64,000 nucleotides of DNA. Source: JBDIVL01 sp039794405 (GTDB lineage Bacteria; Planctomycetota; Brocadiia; Brocadiales; Brocadiaceae). The notes under the pieces were generated by a model. The model saw only the letters and a list, made by a program, of their open reading frames with translations. It was not told the DNA's origin and did not search any database. Made by a program: the position numbers and the translations under genes. Location of the stretch: assembly GCA_039794405.1 (NCBI GenBank), contig JBDIVL010000002.1, positions 62,001-126,000 on the forward strand. Direction: 5' to 3'. Shown here piece by piece: positions 18,643 through 28,191 of this stretch; positions within the stretch are counted from its first letter, which is position 1; the number at the start of each line of letters is the position of its first letter.

Positions 18643-19662
18643 TTAGAATAGTCTCTTTTGAAGTCCAGCTTCCGTGTGGTATCCAAGGTGTTCATACGCC
18701 AACTTCGTAGCGACCCTTCCCCTGGGTGTTTTATCCAGATATCCTTTTTGAATGAGAAACGACTCATACACCTCCTCGATAGTATCTTCTTCTTCGCCCA
18801 CCGAAACCGCAATGGTCTTCAAGCCGATAGGGCCTCCACTATACCGGATAACCGTTTCTAAAATCTTTCGGTCCATATCTCCCAACCCATTCTCATCAAC
18901 ACCAAGCATATCCAAGCCTATCTTAGCTACTTCTTCGTTAATAACGTCATTCCCACGTACCTGAGCAACATCGCGAATACGCCTTAAAAATCTATTAGCT
19001 ATCCTCGGTGTACCACGAGATCTTTTTGCAATAATTTCAGCCCCTTTTTCATCAATTTGAACAGAAAGTATCCGGGCAGAATTGCATACGATTTTATAAA
19101 GGTCGGTCCAGGGATAGAACTCCAGCTTCTCCAGCACACCGAAGCGTGAACGAAGAGGAGCGGTAAGCAGACCTTCACGGGTAGTTGATCCAACAAGCGT
19201 AAATTTTGGTAATTTGATCTTAACCGATCTGGCTTTCGGTCCTTGATCAATGATAATATCTATAGAAAAATCTTCCATTGCCGAATACAAATACTCCTCG
19301 ATTGTTGTATTCAGCCGATGAATTTCATCAATAAAAAGGATATCCCCATGTTGCAGGTTGGTCAGGATACCAGCAAGATCTACCGGTTTGTCTAAAATAG
19401 GTCCTGAGGTAGTTTTGATGGTTGTATTAACTTCGTTAGCAATAATCTGCGATAATGTTGTTTTTCCCAGGCCGGGGGGGCCGGAAAACAAGATATGATC
19501 GAGTGGTTCCCCCCTCTTCTTCGCAGCTTCAATATAAATAAGGAGGTTTTCCTTTATACGATTTTGCCCGATAAAATCATGGAATCGTTTTGGTCTCAGC
19601 GTATAGTCTAAGCTTTTATCTTCGATTATTGAGGTAGAAGATAAAATATCTTCTTTCAACAT
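18643..19662 (-). CDS. ruvB: Holliday junction branch-migration helicase RuvB
   Basis: This 339-residue AAA+ motor is recruited by RuvA to drive Holliday-junction branch migration. Walker A is GPPGLGKTT, Walker B is LFIDEIHRL, sensor 1 is GSTTREGLL and the arginine finger region is APLRSRFG. The C-terminal winged-helix ends with TPRGRVATKLAYEHLG. ATG 19662 follows TTAGGA by a normal spacing; an upstream in-frame TTG at 19668 is less likely. It lies about 50 bp after ruvA, forming a ruvAB unit. ruvC is not in the window. Confidence 0.97.
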   Translation of the reverse strand: MLKEDILSSTSIIEDKSLDYTLRPKRFHDFIGQNRIKENLLIYIEAAKKRGEPLDHILFSGPPGLGKTTLSQIIANEVNTTIKTTSGPILDKPVDLAGILTNLQHGDILFIDEIHRLNTTIEEYLYSAMEDFSIDIIIDQGPKARSVKIKLPKFTLVGSTTREGLLTAPLRSRFGVLEKLEFYPWTDLYKIVCNSARILSVQIDEKGAEIIAKRSRGTPRIANRFLRRIRDVAQVRGNDVINEEVAKIGLDMLGVDENGLGDMDRKILETVIRYSGGPIGLKTIAVSVGEEEDTIEEVYESFLIQKGYLDKTPRGRVATKLAYEHLGYHTEAGLQKRLF

Positions 19663-19711
19663 ACTCAAATCCTAACCCGACCATGTCGGAAGTGAAAAAT
19701 GCAAATTGCAA

Positions 19712-20302
19712 TCAAACTTTATATTTCAACGCTTCCCTTACGAGTACCTCAATATTATCAATCGTCTGCATTCTTTTTGCCGCTTCACCCACAGCTTTTT
19801 CAGCTACAGAGCGTCCGTAACCCAGAGAGACTAAAGCCATAACCGCATCAGATACAAGCGCTTTCTGTTGTAGATCTAAGCCAACCGGCATGCATGTTAC
19901 AATTTCTTTAATAGTTTCCTTGAGTTCCAGGATAATTCGCTCAGCCGTCTTCTTTCCGACTCCCTTAATTCTTTCCAGTGCCTTCGCATCTCCATCAACT
20001 ACTGCATGTTTAACGTCATCTACTGTACTGCCAGAAAGTATCGAGATCGCCATGTTCGGTCCTATACCGTTCACAGACAGCAATAATTGAAATAAATCTC
20101 TTTCTTCCCTTGTAGCAAACCCAAATACCTTTATCTGATCTTCTCTTACAAACAATTGGGTAAGAATTGTTACTTCTCCATGGTTGGGAATTTTCTCGAA
20201 TGTAGATAGCGGAATGTATAAGAGATAACCGATGCCTGATACTTCCAAAATTAATCGAGTGGGAGATTTGCTTACCACCAGTCCTCGGATGTAATCTAAC
20301 AT
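19712..20302 (-). CDS. ruvA: Holliday junction DNA-binding protein RuvA
   Basis: This 196-residue protein binds four-way junctions as a tetramer and loads RuvB. The N-terminal OB fold starts MLDYIRGLVVSKSPT, the helix-hairpin-helix pair is LLSVNGIGPNMAISILSG and IKGVGKKTAERIILELKE, and a flexible linker leads to the RuvB-binding domain III (SDAVMALVSLGYGRSVAEKA). Length is normal. It is the first half of ruvAB and follows the TPR/alpha-CTD gene by 57 bp. Confidence 0.97.
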   Translation of the reverse strand: MLDYIRGLVVSKSPTRLILEVSGIGYLLYIPLSTFEKIPNHGEVTILTQLFVREDQIKVFGFATREERDLFQLLLSVNGIGPNMAISILSGSTVDDVKHAVVDGDAKALERIKGVGKKTAERIILELKETIKEIVTCMPVGLDLQQKALVSDAVMALVSLGYGRSVAEKAVGEAAKRMQTIDNIEVLVREALKYKV

Positions 20303-20359
20303 GTATACAATGTCCCCAATGTATCGTTAATTATATCATCCGAAATTTCGTTTAAGCTG

Positions 20360-21718
20360 CTATTCCGTAGCGTCATTCTCCAAATTTGCTTCAAGACTAT
20401 CATTTATCTTCAAACTCAGACCATATCTTGATAAGTTTTCCCTTATTTCATCTAGGTAATTTTTTTTGATACCTTCCCGCTCCAACCCCTCTTCAGTTTT
20501 TTCTACAAGATCCGTAACCGTCTCTATACCGATCTTCTTAAGAGCATTTCTACAGCGAGTGGAAAATCCTAGATCTGAAATAGATTCAGCAGTATCCATC
20601 CTTTTTTCTTTGTTGATAAACTCGGCCTCACTATCGCTCTCCAACGCCTGGCCCAAACGTAATCCCTTTTGGGACAAAATAGATTTAATCTCATTGAGTG
20701 AAGTTTCTCCAAAGTTCTTAAAAGAGAGTAAATCGGCTTCTGTAATCCGGGTAAGATCTTTCAAGGTGCGGATATTCATCTTTTCTAAACAATTTTTACT
20801 TCTCACAGAAAGCTCAAAATCTGAAATAGGAATATTTAACACTTCGCTTTCTTTCCCTTGCTTTTTTGAAATCTCCTCATCGTAATACATCGAGAGTGAA
20901 GATTTCGTATCTTTTAGGAACAAAGATGCCCTGCTATTCGTCGGTTCAGCATCTAAAACCGCTTCAAAACAATACATGGCATCTTCGTATTCACCCCTGT
21001 CTTCATACAATACCCCTAAATTAATAAACGCATTTTTATATGTAGGGTTTAGTTTTGTACACCGCTCGTAATACTCAATGGCCATCTCGTCTTCCCCATC
21101 TATATCATAGTTAAACGCCATACGGAAGAGCGCCTTCGCATGATTCGGGTCAAGTACCAGAGCCTGCTCGTATTTGTTAAACGCCTCCTGATATTCCCCT
21201 AAATCATCCAGACAATGCCCCCATTGATAATACAATTCAGCACTATTCGTATGCGATTGTGAAAACCTTTCGACAACTTCTAACGCTACTTCAGGGTTGC
21301 CTGCCATCCTTTTTGTCTCGGCAATGTCCATCTGAATATCAAATTCTTCAACATCAGCCTTTTTCGCACGCTCAAAACACTCCAAGGCTTGCTGATAATC
21401 ACCCAACTCCTGATAAGACTTCCCCAGGTAATAAGCACCTATTTTCCTTGATTTTACCTCTTTTAAGGTCTCAGATGATTCCTTCACCCTTCCAACAATC
21501 CATTCACATATACCCAACAAGAGTACCAAATCCTTAACCCTGGCACCATCATGTTCTTTCTTTATATCCTGCTTTATTACCTCGATCTTTTTATCCAGCT
21601 TTTCTCTATTTTCTTTCGATCTATATACCTGTTCTCTAATATGTGTAACAGTTTCTCTCGATAGTATTTCTGTATCTAGCAACATATCAAGTTCTATATC
21701 AGCAACAGCTGTAACCAT
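20360..21718 (-). CDS. TPR protein with two RNA polymerase alpha-CTD-like domains
   Basis: This 452-residue protein combines two unrelated modules. Residues ~60-290 are tandem tetratricopeptide repeats (for example YYLGKSYQELGDYQQALE and FINLGVLYEDRGEYEDAMYC). Residues ~300-365 form a helix-hairpin-helix domain very like the C-terminal domain of RNA polymerase alpha (LSVRSKNCLEKMNIRTLKDL, LSFKNFGETSLNEIK), and ~380-440 is a second, more diverged copy (LGFSTRCRNALKKIGIETVT). alpha-CTD contacts UP-element DNA and activators; here the fold is detached from polymerase. The start has a GGAGG ribosome site. It lies upstream of ruvA. A role in transcription or as a scaffold is inference. Confidence 0.85.
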   Translation of the reverse strand: MVTAVADIELDMLLDTEILSRETVTHIREQVYRSKENREKLDKKIEVIKQDIKKEHDGARVKDLVLLLGICEWIVGRVKESSETLKEVKSRKIGAYYLGKSYQELGDYQQALECFERAKKADVEEFDIQMDIAETKRMAGNPEVALEVVERFSQSHTNSAELYYQWGHCLDDLGEYQEAFNKYEQALVLDPNHAKALFRMAFNYDIDGEDEMAIEYYERCTKLNPTYKNAFINLGVLYEDRGEYEDAMYCFEAVLDAEPTNSRASLFLKDTKSSLSMYYDEEISKKQGKESEVLNIPISDFELSVRSKNCLEKMNIRTLKDLTRITEADLLSFKNFGETSLNEIKSILSQKGLRLGQALESDSEAEFINKEKRMDTAESISDLGFSTRCRNALKKIGIETVTDLVEKTEEGLEREGIKKNYLDEIRENLSRYGLSLKINDSLEANLENDATE

Positions 21719-22031
21719 TTCTGTTAACCTCCACTACCTTCGAAATATATGTATTACCAAAACCATTGTTTTTGATAGTTAAAGGTTGAAGTTTAACAAA
21801 CATACATCAAGAATTCAACTAAATTTTACTCTTCAATTTCATGATAATTTAATATTTTTTCTTGCTTTCATAAATATTGTTTGATAGCATTTGGTTTATC
21901 ACAGTACATATTAATGTTTATGGTAAAGTCACATGCGTCTACGAAAAAGTAAAAAAAAGCTACGGGGTTAAAATCTCGTAGCTTTTTTATTTTTCAATTT
22001 ATTAATTTTTCCTACAAAGGAGGTGATTTAT
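21719..22031 (+). promoter_or_regulatory. Divergent promoter region and csp leader
   Basis: TTGATA (21881-21886) and TACATA (21905-21910), 18 bp apart, are a plausible sigma-70 promoter for the cold-shock gene. It would give a leader of about 115 nt containing the terminator-like hairpin at 21953-21988 and a strong AAAGGAGGTGA ribosome site at 22016-22026. The opposite strand must drive the TPR/alpha-CTD gene. Confidence 0.45.
21953..21992 (+). terminator. Rho-independent-terminator-like hairpin in the csp leader
   Basis: AAAAAAGCTACG (21953-21964) pairs fully with CGTAGCTTTTTT (21977-21988) around a 12-nt loop, with further T residues after the stem. It has the form of an intrinsic terminator on either strand. 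It lies about 45 bases before the cold-shock start codon, between the likely promoter and the gene, so it may be an attenuator and not the end of a transcript. Confidence 0.75.
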
Positions 22032-22232
22032 ATGGCAAAAGGTACGGTAAAGTGGTTTAACGATAAAAAAGGATTTGGTTTTATCTCTCAGGAAAATGGG
22101 GACGATGTCTTTGTACATCAAACCGCAATCCAGAGTAATGGGTTTAGAACCCTTGCAGAAGGAGATAAGGTCGAGTTCGAGGTTATAAAAGACCAGAAAG
22201 GCTATAAGGCTGCAAAAGTCGTCAAATTATAA
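22032..22232 (+). CDS. Cold-shock domain protein (CspA family)
   Basis: This is a 66-residue single OB-fold nucleic-acid chaperone. Both RNA-binding motifs are intact: KGFGFISQ (RNP1) and VFVHQTAI (RNP2-like), within the usual start MAKGTVKWFNDKKGFGF. Start ATG 22032 follows AAAGGAGGTGA; an upstream in-frame GTG at 22023 lies inside that ribosome site. Such proteins melt RNA secondary structure, and several families are autoregulated through structured leaders. The terminator-like hairpin in this leader suggests control at the RNA level, which is inference. Confidence 0.97.
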   Translation: MAKGTVKWFNDKKGFGFISQENGDDVFVHQTAIQSNGFRTLAEGDKVEFEVIKDQKGYKAAKVVKL

Positions 22233-22360
22233 ATTTTACAGAAAGAACACTCTTATACTATTTCTCATATCTATATTGTAGCATAATTGTTCCTTTTTGG
22301 CTGATATATATAAATAATATAGAGTTGTCACTTAAAGATACATTATAATTGCGACACGAA

Positions 22361-22398
22361 AACCCCAATATTTTTAAATATTGGGGTTTTTGCTTTTT
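22361..22398 (+). terminator. Intrinsic terminator downstream of csp
   Basis: AACCCCAATATTT (22361-22373) and AAATATTGGGGTT (22376-22388) form a 13-bp stem with a two-base loop, followed by TTTGCTTTTT. This is a strong rho-independent terminator about 130 bases after the cold-shock stop codon. Confidence 0.85.
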
Positions 22399-22498
22399 AT
22401 GAGGCCTCCGGCAAATTTTCAGTGACAAGGGACAGGGAAGGCTTTTACCTTTCCTCCTTCAGAACCCGTACAAACGGATCTACCGCACAAGGCTCCAC

Positions 22499-22620
22499 GG
22501 TTAGTTCAATCTTGCAGACTGAACCATATATTTAGCATTGGCCTGTACGTTTTTAACTGATGCCAGATATAAGAAACTTGTAAAACGTCTGGTTCAATCG
22601 TGGACTATTGAACCAACCCC
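22499..22620 (+). repeat. Dispersed two-hairpin repeat, complete
   Basis: The left hairpin (GTTCAATCTTGCAGACTGAACC), the middle part with ACTGATGCCAGATATAAG, and the right hairpin (GGTTCAATCGTGGACTATTGAACC) are all present, followed by AACCCC. It lies between the csp terminator and the end of the small helical-protein gene. The remaining bases of 22233-22670 show nothing else. Confidence 0.75.
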
Positions 22621-22670
22621 GAAGACCCACCGAAACATCATAAAATATGTAAAAAGTAAGACGAAAGGTA

Positions 22671-22874
22671 CTAATAAGTCTTTTTGCTTAATGTAGCCAA
22701 AAGTTTTGAGTATTTCTTGTGTACTTTCTTTTCATGTTTTGCGGCATCTTTAACAATCCTCTGAAAGAACGCCTTCACAAAAGGGTCGGTTTCCTGATCT
22801 GCCAGTCTCAAATATTTTTCTTGTAACTCCCGCTCATCCTTCGCCACCATATCTAAGGCTTCAGACAAATTCAT
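22671..22874 (-). CDS. Small helical protein, possible half-ferritin/rubrerythrin-like
   Basis: This 67-residue protein has a very good ribosome site (GGAAGGAGATG) before ATG 22874. The sequence predicts two amphipathic helices joined by a short DP-containing turn: ALDMVAKDERELQEKYLRLA, then DPFVKAFFQRIVKDAAKHEK. The spacing of E, Y and D/H residues recalls one helical hairpin of ferritin-like proteins, but the full metal-ligand set is absent, so metal binding is a guess. It stands alone between csp and the first CheB-CheR gene. Confidence 0.65.
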   Translation of the reverse strand: MNLSEALDMVAKDERELQEKYLRLADQETDPFVKAFFQRIVKDAAKHEKKVHKKYSKLLATLSKKTY

Positions 22875-23261
22875 GATACATCTCCTTCCTGAATTTTTAT
22901 AGGCTAGAGAAGCTGGTAATAGCCCGAACCATTACAGAAAATGGAAAACATCGGAAGTTAGATTTCCATCTCCCAATCTCTAACCCCAGTTTCCTATAGA
23001 ACCTATTCTCTGTATCCTGTGTTGGGCCATTATAGCATCTTAAGGCAATAAATTTACCATAGGGCATGGCAAATATCAATAATTCTTTTACTTTTGTATT
23101 GCATGATAAATTATTATATAATAAGGTATACTTTTATGGCAGAAATCCTAGCGTGGCGTATTTGTATCGCATCCAATCTGGAAAAATGAAAATTGTGAGA
23201 TTTCAATTGCTATTAGCCGATGGCCGTAAGCTAATAGCTATCAGCTTACAAAAAATATTTT
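22875..23261. other. Divergent intergenic region
   Basis: About 390 AT-rich bases separate the small helical-protein gene and the first CheB-CheR fusion. A short imperfect inverted repeat built from GCTATTAGCC and GCTAATAGCTATCAGC lies at about 23209-23246, just before the fusion's start. I see no other feature. Confidence 0.4.
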
Positions 23262-26200
23262 ATGCCTAAAAGAAAACCCGCAGTAGATCCTTATAGCGGA
23301 AAGATGGATCAAAAAAAGAAATTAAAGAAATCCGTCCCTCATACACACCCAGATAAAGTTACCACAACCCATAAAGAAGAAAATAATTTTTTCATCGTTG
23401 GTATTGGTGCCTCCGCCGGAGGATTGGAGGCATTTGAAGAGTTCTTTCTCCATATGCCGCCAAAAAGCGGAATGGCCTTTATCCTTATCCAGCACATGCA
23501 CCCCGACTACAAAAGTTTTACCGTTGAAATTCTGAAAAAATACACCAGCATGGGGGTCTTTCAAGCTGAAGATAAGATGCAAATAAGGCCAGACTGTGTG
23601 TATATCAAGCCGCCAGATAAGGATATGAAAATAGCAAACAGGGTTCTTCACCTTTTGAACCCTGCTAAACAATGCAGGCATACCATAGATTCCTTTTTCT
23701 GGTCTCTGGCAGAAGACCAAACCAACATGGCTATCGGCATTATCCTCTCCGGAACAGGAACTGATGGTACCCTCGGCTTAAAAGCAATTAAAGGTTCGGG
23801 CGGAATGACGATGGTCCAGGATGAGAATACTGCAAAATTCAGCGGTATGCCGGCAAACGCAATAACTGCCGGTTGTGCAGATTTTATTTTACCGGTAAAT
23901 AAGATGCCTGCCGAACTCGTAAAATATGTGGAGCAGTATTCTGCCCACAATTATACCCGGGAAGACTCCAATTTACCGGAAGATTCGCCTCATCTGGAAA
24001 AAATATTCAAGCTGATTCAGCACTATACGGGACATAACTTTACCCATTACAAGCAGGGTACCGTTAACCGCATGATCAGAAAGCGGATGGCGATTAATCA
24101 TATCGAAAAATTAGAGGACTACGTTTCATATCTTAACCAGCAGCCGACAGAAGTAGAAGCACTTTTCAAAAAACTCGTTATCGGGGTCACAAGGTTCTTC
24201 AGAGATCCGGAAGTCTACGAGGCTATACAAAAGAGGGTAATCCCACAGCTTTTTGAAAACAAGTCTTCCGAATTTCCTGTACGTATTTGGATCCCCGGCT
24301 GTTCCACCGGTGAAGAGGCATATTCTTTAGCCATACTCCTGATTGAATATATAAATACCACAGGAAAAGATTTCAAAATCCAAATATTTGCCACCGATAT
24401 TAACGACGATGTTCTCAATTTTGCCCGTTCCGGGGTTTACCCGGAGAATCTCACACATGATATATCAGAAGAACGGTTGAAATATTTTTTTGATAAAAAA
24501 GATCATACCTATGTCTTTAAAAAGCAATTCCGGGAAATGATAATCTTTGCAAATCACAATCTTATCAAAGATCCTCCCTTTTCCCGGTTAGACTTAGTTA
24601 GCTGCAGAAATTTACTCATTTATTTAGACCCCATATTACAGAAAAGATTACTGCCACTCTTCCATTACACATTAAATCAAGGTGGATTTCTCATTCTTGG
24701 AACTTCTGAAACCATTGGAGAATTTACCCAACTCTTCTCAATTATCGATGAAGACCACAAAATCTTTCAACGCAGAGGATACCCCCCCGGTACAATGAAG
24801 GATTTTCCCACGAAGTTAATAACAAATAACACATCAGAGTTGCAAAAAACCGAACAATTCAAAGATTCTAAAGAGTTTAGCATTGGTGAGATAACAAAAG
24901 AAATCCTCCTTGAGAGCTATACTCCATCCTGTGTAGTCATCGATGAGAATTTTTCTATTGTCTATTTTCAAGGTCAGACGAACAAGTACCTTGAGCCTCC
25001 GGTTGGAGAAGCTAACTTAAATATTTTAAAAATGGCAAAGGAAGATCTGCGGCCCGAACTAAGAATAGCCATTCACAAAGCAATAAAACAAAAATCAGCC
25101 ATTACCCATAAAGGAATACAAATAAAAGACCATGGTAATACAAGGATTATCAATATAGCCATTAAACCCCTTGTAGAACAAAAATTACCTCAGAGATTAA
25201 TATTGATAATATTCGAAGATGTTACAACCTCCGAACCTCTCGTTGGACACGGACAGGAAACCAAAATAGACAAGCGTATCCTGGAACTAGAACGAGAACT
25301 GGATTCAACCAAGAAGTCTTTTTGGGAAATCAGCGGGGAATTGGAAGTTTCCAGAGAAAAACTGAAAACCGCAAATGAAATGCTGCAAACGATAAACGAA
25401 GAACTGAGAAGTGCAAACGAAGAACTGCAGACAATGAATGAAGAACTGATTACCACAAACTCAGAACTTCAGAGCAAGATAAAAGAATTATCACGGGCTA
25501 ACAATGATATAAATAATATGCTGCGCAGTTCTGAAATCGGTACAATTTTTCTTGATAAGAAATTACGCATATGCCGTTACACTCCTGCAGTAACGAAACT
25601 CATTAACCTTGTTGAAACAGACATTGGACGTCCCATTCATCATATCTCTACCCATACCATACACGAAAATCTCACTGAACAGATAAAAGAAGTATTAAAA
25701 ACGTTATCTCCGTTTGAAAAAGAGGTAAAGACCGGAGAACATACATGGTATTTGATAAGGATTCTACCGTATCGGACTGAGAATAATATCGTTGACGGTG
25801 TAGTAATTGCCGTAATAGACATTACCGAACAAAAACAGGCACAGGAAGAGGTTCTACTTTTACAGTCAATAACACTTGCAATCAGCGAGACCAAAGACCT
25901 CCGTACTGCAATGTACATCGTTCTGCGCAAGGTATGCGAAGTAACAAGCTGGACTGTTGGAGAGGCATGGATTCCCAATCCGGATAATACCTATCTGGAA
26001 CAAAGCGAGACATATTACAGCAGCGTTGGCGGCTTAGAGGAATTTGTTACCGCAAGTAAAGGATTTACATTTTCAAAAGGTACAGGTCTCCCTGGATGTG
26101 CCTGGGCCAGTCAACAGCCGGAGTGGATGCCGGATGTGAGCGTAGATACAAACTTTCTCCGTAAAGAACTTGCAAAGAAACTTGGTCTGAAAGCAGGACT

Positions 26201-27617
26201 GGCAATACCTATCCTTGCAAGAAAAAAGGTTATCGCCGTCATCGTTTTTTACATGTTCGAGGCACGGAAGGAAGATAAACGTTTGATCAGGCTGGTCTCA
26301 GCAGTTGCCTCCCAGTTAGGCCTGGTCATTCAGAAAAAACAAGCAGAGGAAATGTTGCAAACATCTTATCTTGAATTAGAAAGGCGTATCCATGAACGTA
26401 CGAGTGAACTTTTAAAGACAAATGCCCTGTTAAGGGAAGAGATCACGGAACGTAAATTAGCGGAAGATGCCCTCCGGAAAAGCGAGGAACGTCTCAGGCT
26501 TCAGATCAGTAAAATGCCCATTGGCTGTATCGTATGGGATGCAGAACTCCGCACGGAACTATGGAATCCTGCAGCCGAAAAGATTTTTGGTTTTACCGCT
26601 AAGGAGGCGGCAGGAAAGCATCCTTACGAGTTTATTGTACCAAAACATATGAGACAACATACGGCTTTCATTATACGACGCCTCCTTGAGGGTGACGATA
26701 CCGTTCATAGTGTACATGAAAATATAACAAAAGATAACCGTACAATTATCTGCGACTGGCTCAATACACCACTCAAAGAGGCGGATGGCACCGTCACAGG
26801 TATTATTTCCATGGTACAGGATGTCACTGAACTCATGAAAACGGAAGGAGAATTACGCAAATTATCACAAGCAGTTGAGCAAAGTCCAAGCACAATCATT
26901 ATAACCAATACACAGGGAGACATAGAATATGTGAATCCTAAATTTACCCGGTTAACAGGATATCTGCCCGAAGAAGTTCTCGGGAAAAATCCCCGGTTTC
27001 TCAAATCGGGAAAAACACCGCCAGAAGAATATGCCTCCTTATGGAGGACAATTACCTCCGGAAAAGAATGGCAGGGAGAATTTTACAATAAGAAAAAAAA
27101 TGGTGAGTTTTATTGGGAACACGCATCCATTTCACCCATTAAAAACCCCGAAGGGATTATTATCCATTTTCTTGCAATCAAAGAAGACATTACAGAGCTT
27201 AAGCAGGCAAGGAAAGAACTGGAAGAAAGTAAAACACTCCTGCAAACAATTATCGATAACTCTCCGGCAATTATATACCTGAAAGATACTGAAGGTCGTT
27301 TCATGTTGATAAATCAACAATTCAAAAAGGCTTTCTACGTAACAGAAGGACAGGTTATCGGCAAAATCGATTGTGATATCTTTCCGGAAGAGATCGCCGA
27401 TATCTTTCGGATAAATGATCGCAAGGTAATAAAATCCGGGATTCCCCTGAAAACAGAAGAAGTTATTCCCCGGGACGATGGAATACATACCTATATTTCT
27501 ATAAGATTTCCTCTGCATAATGCCACAGGTATCGTTTATTCAGTTTGCAACATTTCCATAGACATCACTGAACTCAAACGGATAGAGGATGTGCTGCGGA
27601 AAAACAACGTTACATGA
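23262..27617 (+). CDS. CheB-CheR fusion with PAS, GAF and PAS modules (copy 1)
   Basis: This is a 1451-residue cytoplasmic signalling protein. Residues ~43-225 are CheB methylesterase with the Ser (GIGASAGGLEAF), His (IQHMHPDY) and Asp (SGTGTDGTLGLKA) of the catalytic triad. Residues ~240-500 are CheR methyltransferase with FFRDPEVYEAI and SAM motif IPGCSTGEEAYS. A long coiled coil (~665-755, NEELRSANEELQTMNEELI) leads to a PAS, a GAF (~880-1020), a second coiled coil and three more PAS domains. No receiver or kinase domain is visible. CheB and CheR set receptor methylation; fused PAS-rich versions probably tune other outputs. The ribosome site is weak. A paralogue follows 574 bp downstream. 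Confidence 0.93.
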   Translation: MPKRKPAVDPYSGKMDQKKKLKKSVPHTHPDKVTTTHKEENNFFIVGIGASAGGLEAFEEFFLHMPPKSGMAFILIQHMHPDYKSFTVEILKKYTSMGVFQAEDKMQIRPDCVYIKPPDKDMKIANRVLHLLNPAKQCRHTIDSFFWSLAEDQTNMAIGIILSGTGTDGTLGLKAIKGSGGMTMVQDENTAKFSGMPANAITAGCADFILPVNKMPAELVKYVEQYSAHNYTREDSNLPEDSPHLEKIFKLIQHYTGHNFTHYKQGTVNRMIRKRMAINHIEKLEDYVSYLNQQPTEVEALFKKLVIGVTRFFRDPEVYEAIQKRVIPQLFENKSSEFPVRIWIPGCSTGEEAYSLAILLIEYINTTGKDFKIQIFATDINDDVLNFARSGVYPENLTHDISEERLKYFFDKKDHTYVFKKQFREMIIFANHNLIKDPPFSRLDLVSCRNLLIYLDPILQKRLLPLFHYTLNQGGFLILGTSETIGEFTQLFSIIDEDHKIFQRRGYPPGTMKDFPTKLITNNTSELQKTEQFKDSKEFSIGEITKEILLESYTPSCVVIDENFSIVYFQGQTNKYLEPPVGEANLNILKMAKEDLRPELRIAIHKAIKQKSAITHKGIQIKDHGNTRIINIAIKPLVEQKLPQRLILIIFEDVTTSEPLVGHGQETKIDKRILELERELDSTKKSFWEISGELEVSREKLKTANEMLQTINEELRSANEELQTMNEELITTNSELQSKIKELSRANNDINNMLRSSEIGTIFLDKKLRICRYTPAVTKLINLVETDIGRPIHHISTHTIHENLTEQIKEVLKTLSPFEKEVKTGEHTWYLIRILPYRTENNIVDGVVIAVIDITEQKQAQEEVLLLQSITLAISETKDLRTAMYIVLRKVCEVTSWTVGEAWIPNPDNTYLEQSETYYSSVGGLEEFVTASKGFTFSKGTGLPGCAWASQQPEWMPDVSVDTNFLRKELAKKLGLKAGLAIPILARKKVIAVIVFYMFEARKEDKRLIRLVSAVASQLGLVIQKKQAEEMLQTSYLELERRIHERTSELLKTNALLREEITERKLAEDALRKSEERLRLQISKMPIGCIVWDAELRTELWNPAAEKIFGFTAKEAAGKHPYEFIVPKHMRQHTAFIIRRLLEGDDTVHSVHENITKDNRTIICDWLNTPLKEADGTVTGIISMVQDVTELMKTEGELRKLSQAVEQSPSTIIITNTQGDIEYVNPKFTRLTGYLPEEVLGKNPRFLKSGKTPPEEYASLWRTITSGKEWQGEFYNKKKNGEFYWEHASISPIKNPEGIIIHFLAIKEDITELKQARKELEESKTLLQTIIDNSPAIIYLKDTEGRFMLINQQFKKAFYVTEGQVIGKIDCDIFPEEIADIFRINDRKVIKSGIPLKTEEVIPRDDGIHTYISIRFPLHNATGIVYSVCNISIDITELKRIEDVLRKNNVT

Positions 27618-28191
27618 ACTACAGATTGACACGGATAAACACCGATAAACCATGAAAAGTTTCATAAACGGTTTATCTTTACTCATGAGTCAAGTTTAAA
27701 GTAATCAGCATTGTATAAGCAATCAGATGCCATCGGTCAGCCTACAAGCCCCCCTGCCCGATTGCTGATAGCTCAGGATTGGTTCAATCTACAATATTAA
27801 ACCAACTTTGGTAGTAGATGATGAATAGTGAATAAGAGATAGTAACCAACAACGATACACTAACCATACTGAGAAGGTTCATAAATTGTGATATTCAAAC
27901 GACCTTCCACGAAGAAGTAATGAATCCTGAAGGAACGAAATGGTTATAGACGAATGTATAAAAACCTGCAATAAACTCCCAGGGGGGTGATATGATTGTT
28001 TTCCCATGAAATGACCCGAGTGGAGGTCACATTATGTTATTCCTTTGGGATTGAGCGTGTTTTGCAGGTTTTTTTCTTCTACAATCATTTTATCCATTCG
28101 GGGTTCATGTTTTTAAATAAATCACATGTTACGAGCACGTTAAGTATACTATTCACTAACTACTGTTTCTTCACAACGAAGGAAATATCTC
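27618..28191. repeat. Intergenic region with fragment of the dispersed repeat
   Basis: The gap between the two CheB-CheR genes holds a partial copy of the dispersed repeat at 27779-27810 (GGTTCAATCTACAATATTAAACC followed by AACTTTGG). No ORF or terminator is convincing elsewhere. AACGAAGGAAATATCTC just before 28192 is the ribosome site of the second fusion. Confidence 0.5.

Noticed and set aside
23066..23269. A 67-codon ORF before the first CheB-CheR gene.
   Set aside because: It lacks a ribosome site, overlaps the fusion's start and has the composition of AT-rich intergenic DNA.
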